From JAFGOG01 sp034429215 (GTDB lineage: Bacteria > Chloroflexota > Anaerolineae > JAAYZQ01), in NCBI GenBank assembly GCA_034429215.1, contig DAOUGI010000071.1, forward strand, positions 1-64,000: DNA of 64,000 nt. Reading direction: 5' to 3'. How positions within the stretch are numbered: position 1 is the first letter of the stretch; the number at the start of each line of letters is the position of its first letter. The position numbers and the translations under genes were made by a program. Positions 26,475-34,284 of this stretch are shown here, in pieces. Under the pieces are notes generated by a model. That model ran no database searches. It had not been told where the DNA came from and saw only the letters and a list, made by a program, of their open reading frames with translations.

Positions 26475-27428
26475 ATGCGTAGTTTCACTGGTCGTGATAT
26501 TCTTTCACTCAAGGATTTTGAGCGGAACGAGTTTCTTCACCTCTTTGATCTGGCCAAAGAGCTGGAGCCAATTGCGCGCAGCCGCCGCAACAGCGATTTG
26601 CTCAGAGAAAAGACGCTGGTGACGGCGTTCTACCAGCCCTCCACCCGCACGCGCCTGGCGCACGAGGCGGCCATGCACCGCCTGGGTGGGCACGTGACCG
26701 GTTTTTCGGACGTCAAGATGACGCGCGCCGGCGACTTTTACCAGGAATCTATCAAAGACACCGTCAAGATGCTGGAATTCTATGGCGATGTGATTGTGAT
26801 GCGCCACTTTCAGCAGGGCGCGCCGCACGAGGCCGCCAAGTGGGCCTCTGTCCCGGTCATCAACGGTGGCGACGGCTGGGGCGAGCACCCCACCCAAATC
26901 CTGTCCGACCTGTACACCGTGCTGCAGGACAAGGGCCGCATCGACGGCCTCAACTGGCTGGCGGTGGGCGACATGCGCATGCGCACGATGCACTCGCTGG
27001 GCTATGCACTGACCCAGTTCGATTGCCCCATTACCTTTGTCTCGCCGCCAGACATGTCGCTGCCCGGCGAATTCAAGTCCGAGCTTAAGCAGTACAGCCT
27101 GGATTTTTCCGAGGCCGAGCATGTAGAGCAGGTCATTCACAAGGCCGATGTGATCCTGGTGGAGCCGGTGGTGCAGGCCGACTATACCAAGTCACGCGAT
27201 GAGCGCAGGGGCGATGCCGGCTCGACCCCGGCCAACTACAAGATCACGCGCGAGCTGCTGGAAGCCAAGGGCAAGCCGGGCGTTATCATCCTGCACTCGC
27301 TGCCGCGCATGGACGAGATTCCGACCGACGTTGATATTACGCGTTGGTCGCGCTACTGGCAAGAAGCGTTCTATGGCGTGGTGGTGCGGATGGCGCTGCT
27401 GGCTTCTGTGCTGGGCGCGATGGAATAG
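26475..27428 (+). CDS. Aspartate-carbamoyltransferase-like protein with altered active site
   Basis: 317 residues in the ATCase/OTCase superfamily. The carbamoyl-phosphate loop PSTRTR, NGGDGWGEHPTQILSDL, GDMRMRTMHSL and HSLPRMDEI are ATCase-like. However, the loop that should carry the catalytic Lys (GKKGE in E. coli PyrB, Lys84) reads AGDFYQES, and the aspartate-binding TRVQ (Arg229 in E. coli) reads EPVVQ. Carbamoyl-phosphate binding looks intact, but the second substrate is probably not aspartate. AGGAGG precedes ATG 26475 by eight bases, so ATG 26469 is rejected. It lies between YgeY-like and YgeW genes, not in a pyrimidine operon. A pyrB role is possible but less likely. Confidence 0.82.
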   Translation: MRSFTGRDILSLKDFERNEFLHLFDLAKELEPIARSRRNSDLLREKTLVTAFYQPSTRTRLAHEAAMHRLGGHVTGFSDVKMTRAGDFYQESIKDTVKMLEFYGDVIVMRHFQQGAPHEAAKWASVPVINGGDGWGEHPTQILSDLYTVLQDKGRIDGLNWLAVGDMRMRTMHSLGYALTQFDCPITFVSPPDMSLPGEFKSELKQYSLDFSEAEHVEQVIHKADVILVEPVVQADYTKSRDERRGDAGSTPANYKITRELLEAKGKPGVIILHSLPRMDEIPTDVDITRWSRYWQEAFYGVVVRMALLASVLGAME

Positions 27429-27441
27429 AAAGGAGATTGTC

Positions 27442-28428
27442 ATGCAGACCTATCTACACGGCCGCGATTTGATCGGCGACCTCGATTTTAGCAAAGAAGA
27501 AGTCGAAACCGTCATGGACGTCGCCTTTGACCTCAAGCGCAAGCGCGCGTTGAACGAGCCGCACCCCTATCTGCGCGACAAGGTTCTGGCCATGCTGTTC
27601 TTTTTCAGCAGCACGCGCACGCGCGGTTCGTTCGAAGCCGGCATGGCCCAACTGGGCGGGCACGCCGCGTTTATCGAAAGCAAGACCACCCAGATCGCGC
27701 ACGGCGACACGCCCAAGGAGATCGGTGAGATCTATGGCCGCTACTTTGACGGCATTGCCATCCGCCACTGCGATTGGGCCGTCGGCAACGACTATGTGAA
27801 TGCTGTGGCCCAGGCCTCGCGCGTGCCGGTGCTCAACATGCAATGCGACATCTATCACCCCTTCCAATGCCTGGCCGACCTGATGACGATTATGGAAAAG
27901 AAGGGACGCGACCTGCGCCGCAAAAAGATGGTGGTGTCGTGGGCCTATGCGGCTTCCTATCAGAAACCGCTGTCTGTGCCGCAATCGCTCATCCTGCAAA
28001 TGCCCCGCTTCGGCCTTGACGTGGTACTGGCCCATCCGCCCGAGTTCAAGCTGATGCCCGACATCATGGATCAGGCCCGAGAGCAAGCCAGAAAATTCGG
28101 CGCCGGCTTTGAGGTCATCAGCGACCCCGACGGCATGGACAAAGCATTCCGGGACGCCGACGTGATCTATGCCAAGTCGTGGGGCCCTCTGGTGCACACG
28201 GCCGATCCCGACGAAAGCGCCAGGCTCATCAAAAAGTATGCGCATTGGATCACCGACGAGCGCAAGATGGCGCTGGCCAAGCCGGATGCGATCTATATGC
28301 ACCCGCTGCCGGCCGACCGCAACATCGAAGTGACCGACGGCGTGCTGGACGGCCCCAACTCGGCCGCGTACGATGAGGCCGAGAACCGCCTGCACGCGCA
28401 AAAGGCGGTCATGGCCCTGACGATGTAG
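27442..28428 (+). CDS. ygeW: Knotted carbamoyltransferase YgeW
   Basis: 328 residues. SSTRTRGSFEAG binds carbamoyl phosphate; IYHPFQCLADLMT replaces the usual HPxQ; VSWAYAASYQKPLSVPQSLI is the knotted segment typical of YgeW and N-acetyl/succinyl-ornithine transcarbamylases; MHPLPADRNIEV closes the site. YgeW members occur with purine and allantoin-type catabolic genes, and the natural substrate is unsettled. AAAGGAG precedes ATG 27442, 14 bases after the ATCase-like gene. Two different carbamoyltransferases in tandem next to two M20 hydrolases suggest breakdown of a carbamoylated compound to carbamoyl phosphate; carbamate kinase is not in the window. Confidence 0.9.
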   Translation: MQTYLHGRDLIGDLDFSKEEVETVMDVAFDLKRKRALNEPHPYLRDKVLAMLFFFSSTRTRGSFEAGMAQLGGHAAFIESKTTQIAHGDTPKEIGEIYGRYFDGIAIRHCDWAVGNDYVNAVAQASRVPVLNMQCDIYHPFQCLADLMTIMEKKGRDLRRKKMVVSWAYAASYQKPLSVPQSLILQMPRFGLDVVLAHPPEFKLMPDIMDQAREQARKFGAGFEVISDPDGMDKAFRDADVIYAKSWGPLVHTADPDESARLIKKYAHWITDERKMALAKPDAIYMHPLPADRNIEVTDGVLDGPNSAAYDEAENRLHAQKAVMALTM

Positions 28429-28438
28429 AGGAGTCAAT

Positions 28439-29002
28439 ATGAAAATCGTCAAACCGCCGTCGACCGCTCTCTACCCCGTCCCGGTTGTCCTGGTAAGCTG
28501 CGGCATCGACCGGCCCAACCTGATCACCCTGGCCTGGGCCGGCGTCGCCTGCTCCGAGCCGCCGGTCATCGGCATCGGCGTCCGGCCCGGCCGCTTCTCG
28601 CACCACTTGATCGATGAGGTCGGCGAGTTCGTGGTCAACATCCCCCGCGCTGACCAGGTGGGCATCGTTGACTATTGCGGTAACGCGTCGGGGCGCGACG
28701 TCGACAAGTGGGCTGCCTGTGGCCTGACGCCCGCCCTGGCCAGTCAGGTCCGCGTCCCCCTCGTCGCCGAGTGCCCCGTTGCCCTGGAATGCCGGGTCAT
28801 TCACCGCCTGTCGCTGGGCAGCCACGATCTCTTTCTCGGCCAGATAGTCGCCGTCCAGACCGACGAGGACCTGCTGACCGCCGAAGGCCGGCTGGACTAT
28901 GGCCGGGCTCAGCCGCTGACCTACGTCGGCGGCAACTACTGGCAGATGGGCGGACCGGTGGGCCACCATGGCGACTGGCGCCCGGTCAAGGGGACAAAGT
29001 AG
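28439..29002 (+). CDS. Flavin reductase-like domain protein
   Basis: 187 residues of the FMN-binding split-barrel flavin-reductase-like family. VPVVLVSCGIDRPNLITLAWAG at the N-terminus and PPVIGIGVRPGRFSHHLI are its hallmark flavin-contacting strands, followed by EFVVNIPRAD. Such proteins reduce or carry FMN, or act as flavoredoxins. GAGGAG precedes ATG 28439, 10 bases after ygeW, so it is probably in the same operon. Its stop overlaps the GTG of the SpoIIE-type gene by one base. The partner enzyme is not evident. Confidence 0.87.
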   Translation: MKIVKPPSTALYPVPVVLVSCGIDRPNLITLAWAGVACSEPPVIGIGVRPGRFSHHLIDEVGEFVVNIPRADQVGIVDYCGNASGRDVDKWAACGLTPALASQVRVPLVAECPVALECRVIHRLSLGSHDLFLGQIVAVQTDEDLLTAEGRLDYGRAQPLTYVGGNYWQMGGPVGHHGDWRPVKGTK

Positions 29003-29835
29003 TGATCGGCGACGGGGTAGACAGCCTTCTCCAACACGACCTGGAGGTCGCAGCCGGCATCCAGCAAAGCTTTCTGCCCGAGCGGTTGCCCAGCCTGCCT
29101 GGAGCCGAGCTCGCTGCGTCGATGCGTCCTGCCCGCGATGTGGGGGGGGACTTTTACGACGCCATCCCCCTGCCCGGCGGCCGGTTGGGCCTGCTGATCG
29201 CCGATGTGGCGGGCAAGGGCATACCCGCCGCGCTCTACATGGCCCTGGCCCGCACCCTGTTGCGGACCCATTCGCTCAGCGCCCAGCCGCGCTACTTGAC
29301 CGACGCTCTGGAGAGCGCTCAGGTCCGGCGCTTGATGCGCAGCGGCTCGCTGGGCGCACTGGCTGCCCTTGGTGCCGTCCGCCAGACCAATGACTATCTG
29401 CTTACTCATCACCGCGAGCCGGTGATGTTTCTGACCCTGTTCTACGCCGTCTATGAGCCGCAGAGCCGGCTGTTGACCTATGTCAACGCCGGCCACAACC
29501 CGCCGCTCTTGCACCACACCCCTTCGGGCCGGCAGGAGTGGCTGGCGCCTACCGACGTAGCCATCGGCCTGATGCCCGGCCGCCTGTTCGAATCGCAAGA
29601 GCGCTGTTTAGATCCCGGCGATACGCTGGTGCTCTACACCGACGGCGTCACCGAAGCGTTGAACCCTGAAATGGAGCTGTTCGACACCAAGCGCCTGGCC
29701 GCTGCGGTTCGGGATCTGGCTGACCGCCCGGCCGGGGAAATCCTGGCCGGCATCGCCGGCCACGTGGCGGACTTTTGCGCCGGCGCCCCCCAGGCCGACG
29801 ATCTGACCTTGGCAATACTCAAGGTGCAGCCATAA
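29002..29835 (+). CDS. SpoIIE/RsbU-type PP2C serine phosphatase
   Basis: 277 residues. GIQQSFLPERLPSLPG begins the SpoIIE domain; MRPARDVGGDFYDAIPLPGGRLGLLIADVAGKGIPAALYMA supplies the metal-binding Asp residues; VNAGHNPPLL and LYTDGVTEALNP are standard; APQADDLTLAIL ends it. It probably dephosphorylates an anti-sigma-factor antagonist. No sensor domain or membrane segment is attached, and no anti-sigma or antagonist gene is adjacent. GTG 29002 overlaps the previous stop, with AAGGGG eight bases upstream. A strong terminator follows. Confidence 0.9.
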   Translation: MIGDGVDSLLQHDLEVAAGIQQSFLPERLPSLPGAELAASMRPARDVGGDFYDAIPLPGGRLGLLIADVAGKGIPAALYMALARTLLRTHSLSAQPRYLTDALESAQVRRLMRSGSLGALAALGAVRQTNDYLLTHHREPVMFLTLFYAVYEPQSRLLTYVNAGHNPPLLHHTPSGRQEWLAPTDVAIGLMPGRLFESQERCLDPGDTLVLYTDGVTEALNPEMELFDTKRLAAAVRDLADRPAGEILAGIAGHVADFCAGAPQADDLTLAILKVQP

Positions 29836-29856
29836 CCCTGTCATCTGTAAATGACA

Positions 29857-29887
29857 AAAGCCACCTGTCAGTGCGACAGGTGGCTTT
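29857..29887. terminator. Bidirectional terminator between the SpoIIE-type gene and infA
   Basis: AAAGCCACCTGTC (29857-29869) pairs perfectly with GACAGGTGGCTTT (29875-29887), loop AGTGC. Flanking A and T runs serve both convergent transcripts. Confidence 0.88.
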
Positions 29888-29910
29888 GTTGTTGGTTGCC
29901 TAATCTGGCG

Positions 29911-30171
29911 TTACTCGGGTTTGCCGGTCTCGCCAGCAGCGGGACGCTTGCGGAAGCGGTAGGTGATCCTCCCCCGTGTGAGATCATAGGGCGAAAGCTC
30001 GACCATGACCCTGTCACCCATCAACACGCGGATGTAATACTTGCGCATTTTCCCCGATAGGTAGGCCAAAACTTCGTGGTCATTGTCCAGCCGTATCTTG
30101 AACTGGGTGCTGGGCAGGCATTCCACGATCGTGCCCTGTAATTCTATTTTGTCTTTACTTTCCTTAGCCAA
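29911..30171 (-). CDS. infA: Translation initiation factor IF-1
   Basis: 86 residues. The S1/OB fold is clear: KIELQGTIVECLPSTQFKIRLDNDHEVLAYLSGKMRKYYIRVLMGDRVMVELSPYDLTRGRITYRFR, matching IF-1 throughout, with a short extra C-terminus. It occupies the ribosomal A site during initiation. The start is TTG 30171, with AAAGGAG about seven bases upstream on the minus strand. It follows rpsU by 27 bases, and both genes use TTG. It is usually found in the spc/alpha ribosomal cluster; here it is separate. Confidence 0.95.
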   Translation of the reverse strand: MAKESKDKIELQGTIVECLPSTQFKIRLDNDHEVLAYLSGKMRKYYIRVLMGDRVMVELSPYDLTRGRITYRFRKRPAAGETGKPE

Positions 30172-30198
30172 AAAACGGCTCCTTTCCAGAACGCAAAC

Positions 30199-30405
30199 CT
30201 ACTGCTGCCTTGCCTCACGCTGTCGCTGCCGGCGTCGGGCGCGGCGGATGGCGCGCTGCTTTTTCATGCGCCTCATTTCGCTGGGCCCGATGTACCACCG
30301 CTTGCGCCGGGCATCGCTCAGGATCCTCTCTTGCATGACCTCCTTGCGGAAGCGCTTGAGCAAACCATCCTGCGTTTCACCATCACGCAGAGTTACTGTT
30401 GCCAA
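30199..30405 (-). CDS. rpsU: Ribosomal protein bS21
   Basis: 68 residues, full length. TVTLRDGETQDGLLKRFRKEV and the basic RRMKKQRAIRRARRRQRQREARQQ tail are typical of bS21, a small-subunit protein near the anti-Shine-Dalgarno end of 16S rRNA. TTG 30405 is chosen because GGAGGTGA stands about seven bases upstream. The only clear promoter lies near 30700-30728, so the transcript would have a leader of nearly 290 bases containing a terminator. infA follows. Confidence 0.94.
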   Translation of the reverse strand: MATVTLRDGETQDGLLKRFRKEVMQERILSDARRKRWYIGPSEMRRMKKQRAIRRARRRQRQREARQQ

Positions 30406-30491
30406 CCGGGTTCACCTCCCTCCCGTCGTCCGTTCTTCCCCTATTGCCCTCGGCTCGAGGGTTGCCCTTGGCCGAGGGTGCGGACAGACAC

Positions 30492-30536
30492 AAAAAAAAC
30501 CGGCCTGCCCGCTCATCGCGTGTGGCGGCAGCCGGT
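30492..30536 (-). terminator. Intrinsic terminator in the rpsU leader
   Basis: On the minus strand ACCGGCTGCC (30536-30527) pairs with GGGCAGGCCGGT (30510-30499), with one bulge, followed by eight T residues (30499-30492). It lies between the promoter at 30700-30728 and rpsU. It is either the end of a small RNA or an attenuator. Confidence 0.8.
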
Positions 30537-30693
30537 GGCACGACTGACTGTTTCCCTCAGCCTCGACGCTCGATCCTACATCTTGGCCCGAACATCGGCA
30601 GGCATTCCTCAGTCCATACGATAGTCGCTCTCCTCAACCGGATGACCTGACTACTAGCCGGATCACGTCTGCCACACACGACACACAACAGGC
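30492..30693 (-). ncRNA. Candidate leader RNA or small RNA upstream of rpsU-infA
   Basis: About 200 bases from a near-consensus promoter to the terminator, with no reading frame of note. The 5' end (GGCCTG, then CGTGTGTGGCAG) is complementary to the 3' region (CTGCCGCCACACG, then CAGGCC), so the RNA could close into one long hairpin that competes with the terminator stem. Local hairpins such as GGCTG/CAGTC with an AGGGAAA loop are also visible. I could not match it to RNase P, SRP, tmRNA or a known riboswitch. Between the terminator and rpsU (30406-30491) only a CCCTCGGC/GCCGAGGG hairpin is seen and no second promoter. Confidence 0.5.
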
Positions 30694-30699
30694 CTCCAT

Positions 30700-30728
30700 A
30701 TTATAGCAGATTCTGTTCAGGCCGTCAA
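30700..30728 (-). promoter_or_regulatory. Promoter for the rpsU leader transcript
   Basis: Minus strand TTGACG (30728-30723), 17-base spacer, TATAAT (30705-30700, perfect). Initiation is near 30693. It lies just downstream of the mutS2 stop codon (30757). Confidence 0.83.
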
Positions 30729-30756
30729 TAAAAGATGGAAGGATGGAGGTTGAGGG

Positions 30757-33237
30757 CTATTCGCTGCCGGTCAGGTAGGCTACCGTCACGCCCTCGTCCC
30801 CTTCGCCCCGCTCACCGGGACGATGGGAACGAACGAGCGGATGGCGATCCAACTGTTGGCGCACCGCTCGCCGCAGCATGCCGGTGCCTTTGCCGTGGAT
30901 GATCCGCACAAACGGCAGGGTGGCCAGAAAGGCATCGTCCAGGTACTTGTCCAACTGCTCGGCCACTTCCTCCACCCGCATTCCGCGTAGATCCAGCTCG
31001 ACGCCCGGCGATGGATGAAACCCCTGCCGCCCTTCCGCCGGCTCCAGGTCGGCCGGTTTTGGCTGGCTGCGGCGTTCCAGCGAGTCGAGCTTAACCCGCA
31101 CGCGAAAGCTGCCGACCTGCACTTCAGCGCTGTCATCGGCCGTGGTAATGACTTGGCCGGTGGTCTGCAGGCCGCTGACCCACACCGTATCGCCGGGGAT
31201 GATTTCTCCACCGATCGACATCTCTTCTTCAGGCAGTGGGGCGGGAGGCGCGACGAGCTTTTCCTTTTCTGCCAGGCGCGCCCTGGCCTCGGCCAGCCAC
31301 TCCTTCGCCCGATCGGGCGAGGATAGACCTTGGCGCAGGTCCCCGCCAAGAGACGCCTGCCCGGTCCGCAATGACTCGATCTCCTGGCGTATCGTCCCCA
31401 GCTCGTGGCGTGCCTGACTGCGGGCCTCGCTGAGAATCGCCAGGCGCTCACTTTCGATGGCCGCCAGCCTGGCCGCCAGCCGCCGCTCGTGCTCTGCCAC
31501 ACGGCGCTGGGCCAGCACCGCATCGTCTCGGGCGGCTGCCGCTTGCCGCTGCGCCTTTTCGATCTCGGTCAGCAGCGTCTCGGTCTCCATCTCCTGGGGC
31601 GAGACAAGGTCCCGCGCCGCCTGGACGACAGCCGGCGATAACCCCAGCCGCTCGGCGATGGCAAAGGCGTTGCTGCGCCCGGGCAGTCCTACCTGTAGCT
31701 TGTAGGTGGGCGACAGCGTCTCCATGTCGAACTCCATCGCGGCATTCTCCACGCCCGGAGTCATCTGGGCATATGCCTTTAACTCGGAATAGTGCGTGGC
31801 GACCAGCGTAGTGATCCGCCGCGCCAGGATGTGCGACAGGATAGCCCGGGCCAGGGCCGAGCCCTCTACCGGGTCTGTGCCGGCGCCCAGTTCATCCAGC
31901 AGTACCAGGCTCCGTTCATCGGCCCTATCCAGGATCTGGACGATATTCGTCAGGTGGGATGAAAAAGTGGACAGCGATTGCTCGATCGACTGCTCATCGC
32001 CGATGTCGGCGTAGATGCCCTCAAAGACCGACAGGGCCGAGCCGTCGCCGGCGGGCAGGTGCAGGCCCGCTTGGGCCATGGCCGCCATCAACCCGACTGT
32101 CTTGAGAGACACAGTCTTGCCGCCGGTGTTAGGCCCCGTCAGGACCAGGACAAAGTACCGATCGCTCATGTGCACGTCGATCGGTACCACCTTCTCCGGA
32201 TCGATCAGCGGGTGCCGGGCCTGCCACAGGCGTAGCGTCGAACCGGGATGGCGAACCGGCGGTCGCGAGTCGGAGGCCTGCGGCGTGGGCTGCAAGTTGG
32301 TGTCTTGCGCCTTCCGGCCCTGGGTCTCTGTCTTGTCGCTTGCGGCGCCCATCTTGACTACCTGTGGCTCGGTGGCGTCGATCGCGTTGGCATAGTGGGC
32401 CTTGGCAAAGGCCAGGTCGAGCCGGGCCAGGGCCTCCACCGTCCAGGCCAGCTCTTCGGCCAGGCTGGCTACCAGCCCTGACAGGGCAGCCAGGATGCGC
32501 TCGATCTCCTTTGCCTCCTCCAGTTGCAGTTCGCGCCACTGATTGCCCATCTCCACGAGCGCCAGAGGCTCGATGAACAGGGTCGCACCGCTGGCCGACG
32601 TATCGTGGACGATGCCTCGGATGCGTCCTTTGAATTCGGCCTTGATCGGGATCACATAGCGGCCGCTCCGTTGCGTGATCAGCGCCTCTTGCAGCAAAAG
32701 GCTGTTATTCGGGTCGGCGGTGATCCGGTTGAGCCTCTCCAGTAGCCGGTCGTGGACGGTGCGCATCTCCCGGCGGATATGGGCCAGTTTGTCACTGGCG
32801 CGGTCCAGCACTTCCCCCCGATCGCTGATGCAGCGCCCAATCTCGTCACTCAGCCCTTCGCATGTCTCGATCCGGCTGGCGATGTCGAATAGGAGCGGCA
32901 GGCGGTCGTGAAGCCGGGCCAGGGTACGCTGCACGCGCTGCCCGGTCAGCAGTGTGCTTTGGATGTCCAATAGGTCGGGCGGCATGAGGATAGCGCCCCG
33001 CTTGGCATTCTGCGCCAGCGGCTGGATGTCGTGCGAGCCGCCCAGCGATACGCCCCCCTGTGTATCGAGCAGGTAACGGGCCTCGCGGGTTTCTTGCAGC
33101 CGCTGCTCGACCTCGGCGAGGACGGGTGAGGGCTGCAATGCCAGGGCCATCTCGTGACCGGCAGAAAAGGTTGTATGCTGTGCCAGGCGTTTCAAAACGC
33201 TGGGAAATTCGAGGGTGTCGAGGTGTTTTTTGTCCAT
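30757..33237 (-). CDS. mutS2: MutS2 family ATPase/endonuclease
   Basis: 826 residues, slightly long. N-terminal MutS2 core and clamp, ATPase with Walker A TGPNTGGKTVSLK (about 366-378), LDELGAGTDP Walker B and THYSELK, then a coiled-coil Glu/Arg-rich region (about 520-640), a KOW-like segment and a C-terminal Smr domain (LDLRGMRVEE, HGKGTGMLRR, about 745-826). MutS2 suppresses recombination and, in some bacteria, rescues collided ribosomes through Smr. A Gln/Pro/Ser-rich insert (about residues 305-335) precedes the ATPase. It starts nine bases after cvpA on the minus strand and is likely cotranscribed. Confidence 0.95.
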   Translation of the reverse strand: MDKKHLDTLEFPSVLKRLAQHTTFSAGHEMALALQPSPVLAEVEQRLQETREARYLLDTQGGVSLGGSHDIQPLAQNAKRGAILMPPDLLDIQSTLLTGQRVQRTLARLHDRLPLLFDIASRIETCEGLSDEIGRCISDRGEVLDRASDKLAHIRREMRTVHDRLLERLNRITADPNNSLLLQEALITQRSGRYVIPIKAEFKGRIRGIVHDTSASGATLFIEPLALVEMGNQWRELQLEEAKEIERILAALSGLVASLAEELAWTVEALARLDLAFAKAHYANAIDATEPQVVKMGAASDKTETQGRKAQDTNLQPTPQASDSRPPVRHPGSTLRLWQARHPLIDPEKVVPIDVHMSDRYFVLVLTGPNTGGKTVSLKTVGLMAAMAQAGLHLPAGDGSALSVFEGIYADIGDEQSIEQSLSTFSSHLTNIVQILDRADERSLVLLDELGAGTDPVEGSALARAILSHILARRITTLVATHYSELKAYAQMTPGVENAAMEFDMETLSPTYKLQVGLPGRSNAFAIAERLGLSPAVVQAARDLVSPQEMETETLLTEIEKAQRQAAAARDDAVLAQRRVAEHERRLAARLAAIESERLAILSEARSQARHELGTIRQEIESLRTGQASLGGDLRQGLSSPDRAKEWLAEARARLAEKEKLVAPPAPLPEEEMSIGGEIIPGDTVWVSGLQTTGQVITTADDSAEVQVGSFRVRVKLDSLERRSQPKPADLEPAEGRQGFHPSPGVELDLRGMRVEEVAEQLDKYLDDAFLATLPFVRIIHGKGTGMLRRAVRQQLDRHPLVRSHRPGERGEGDEGVTVAYLTGSE

Positions 33238-33246
33238 CCAGGTGCG

Positions 33247-33816
33247 TTAGAGAAGCTGGAACCCGGCAAAGATCGAGGGCAGCTTGCCTTTGGGCATCCA
33301 TGGCCTGAGCGTAGCCAGCATGATCGGCCAAACGTCGCTAAAGATTGGCACCAACGAGGAGCTGCGCATATAGCCGAGAATGTTTCCTCGGAACGCGTCG
33401 CTGCCAACGCCTGTTGTATTCATGGCAAAAACCAGACCCGCCAGCACCACGCTGATCCAGGTCGCTGCCAGCACAAAACCGATAACTAACCCGCCGAGTT
33501 GGTCGATCTGCCGTATGGCAGGCAGCTCGGTGTCTTTAAAGGCGCGGGCAACTATAAAGTTGACGATGGTCGTGGCCAGGATCAAGATGATCAAAAAGGC
33601 AGACAATTCGGCGGCGCCTTGGATCAGCCCTCCCCCGCTCAGATAAACTATCCACTTGCCTACCTGCACGTAAAAGCTCATTGCCAGCACCACGGCCAGG
33701 TATAGCACCAACAGGTTGAGGGCCATGCGCACCAGGCCGTGGATGAATCCCCAAACCACACCCGCGATAAGGGCAAAGGCGATCAAAACGTCGAACGGAT
33801 TCAGCCAGGATGGCAT
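33247..33816 (-). CDS. cvpA: CvpA-family membrane protein
   Basis: 189 residues with four hydrophobic segments. The opening NPFDVLIAFALIAGVVWGFIHGLVRMALNLL matches the CvpA family, whose members affect colicin V export and envelope robustness. LGGLVIGFVLAA and a hydrophobic helix follow, and the C-terminal 50 residues are soluble. AAGGGGGGAG precedes ATG 33816. It sits directly before mutS2, a pairing also seen in Firmicutes and other bacteria. Confidence 0.85.
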   Translation of the reverse strand: MPSWLNPFDVLIAFALIAGVVWGFIHGLVRMALNLLVLYLAVVLAMSFYVQVGKWIVYLSGGGLIQGAAELSAFLIILILATTIVNFIVARAFKDTELPAIRQIDQLGGLVIGFVLAATWISVVLAGLVFAMNTTGVGSDAFRGNILGYMRSSSLVPIFSDVWPIMLATLRPWMPKGKLPSIFAGFQLL

Positions 33817-33845
33817 ACTCCCCCCTTACTCTCGCCGGATCTCCG

Positions 33846-34250
33846 CTATTGATCCTGGTTCGGCATTCGGTGATGGAGCTCGAGAACTCGCTCGATGCGT
33901 GCGATCAACTCCCGGCGCGGCAGCCGGGATTTGACGATGAAATCCTGCAAGTCTGTGCGGGCCCGCCACATGACCTGGTCAAAAGGTGAATCGAGAGCTG
34001 TCAGGGCAATGACAGGGATATCGTGGATGCTAGGGTCTCTTTTCTTGTGCAGCAGAACGTCTGCGCCGTCTACCTCAGGCATCATCAGATCGAGCAGGAT
34101 CAGGTCAGGTTGTTCGCGACGCATCGCCTCCAACCCCTCACGCCCGCCCAGCGCCCCGAGCACCTCGTAGCCGGCCTTGCTCAGGATCAGCTTGAGGTAG
34201 TCTATCATATCCGAATCGTCTTCGATGCACAGGATCTTGGCCTTGGTCAC
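33846..34250 (-). CDS. Single-domain response regulator (second of pair)
   Basis: 134 residues, receiver domain only. ILCIEDD gives the acidic pair, ILLDLMMPEVDG holds the phospho-acceptor Asp, ALTA the Thr-type switch, and KSR the conserved Lys (VKSRLPR). GTG 34250 is preferred to ATG 34280 because AAGGAG stands eight bases upstream, and its VTKAKILC start parallels the neighbouring paralog. No output domain is present, so it must act by protein contact. It lies 34 bases after the paralogous gene; no histidine kinase is nearby. Confidence 0.88.
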   Translation of the reverse strand: MTKAKILCIEDDSDMIDYLKLILSKAGYEVLGALGGREGLEAMRREQPDLILLDLMMPEVDGADVLLHKKRDPSIHDIPVIALTALDSPFDQVMWRARTDLQDFIVKSRLPRRELIARIERVLELHHRMPNQDQ

Positions 34251-34284
34251 CCCCGGCTCTCCTTGCGTTGCGGCAATCATGGCT

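Noticed and set aside
26475..27428. Plain pyrB annotation
   Set aside because: Key catalytic and aspartate-binding residues are replaced and no pyrimidine genes adjoin it.
30492..30693. 6S RNA, SRP RNA or RNase P RNA
   Set aside because: Length is compatible with 6S only, and no diagnostic conserved sequence of any of these RNAs was found by eye.
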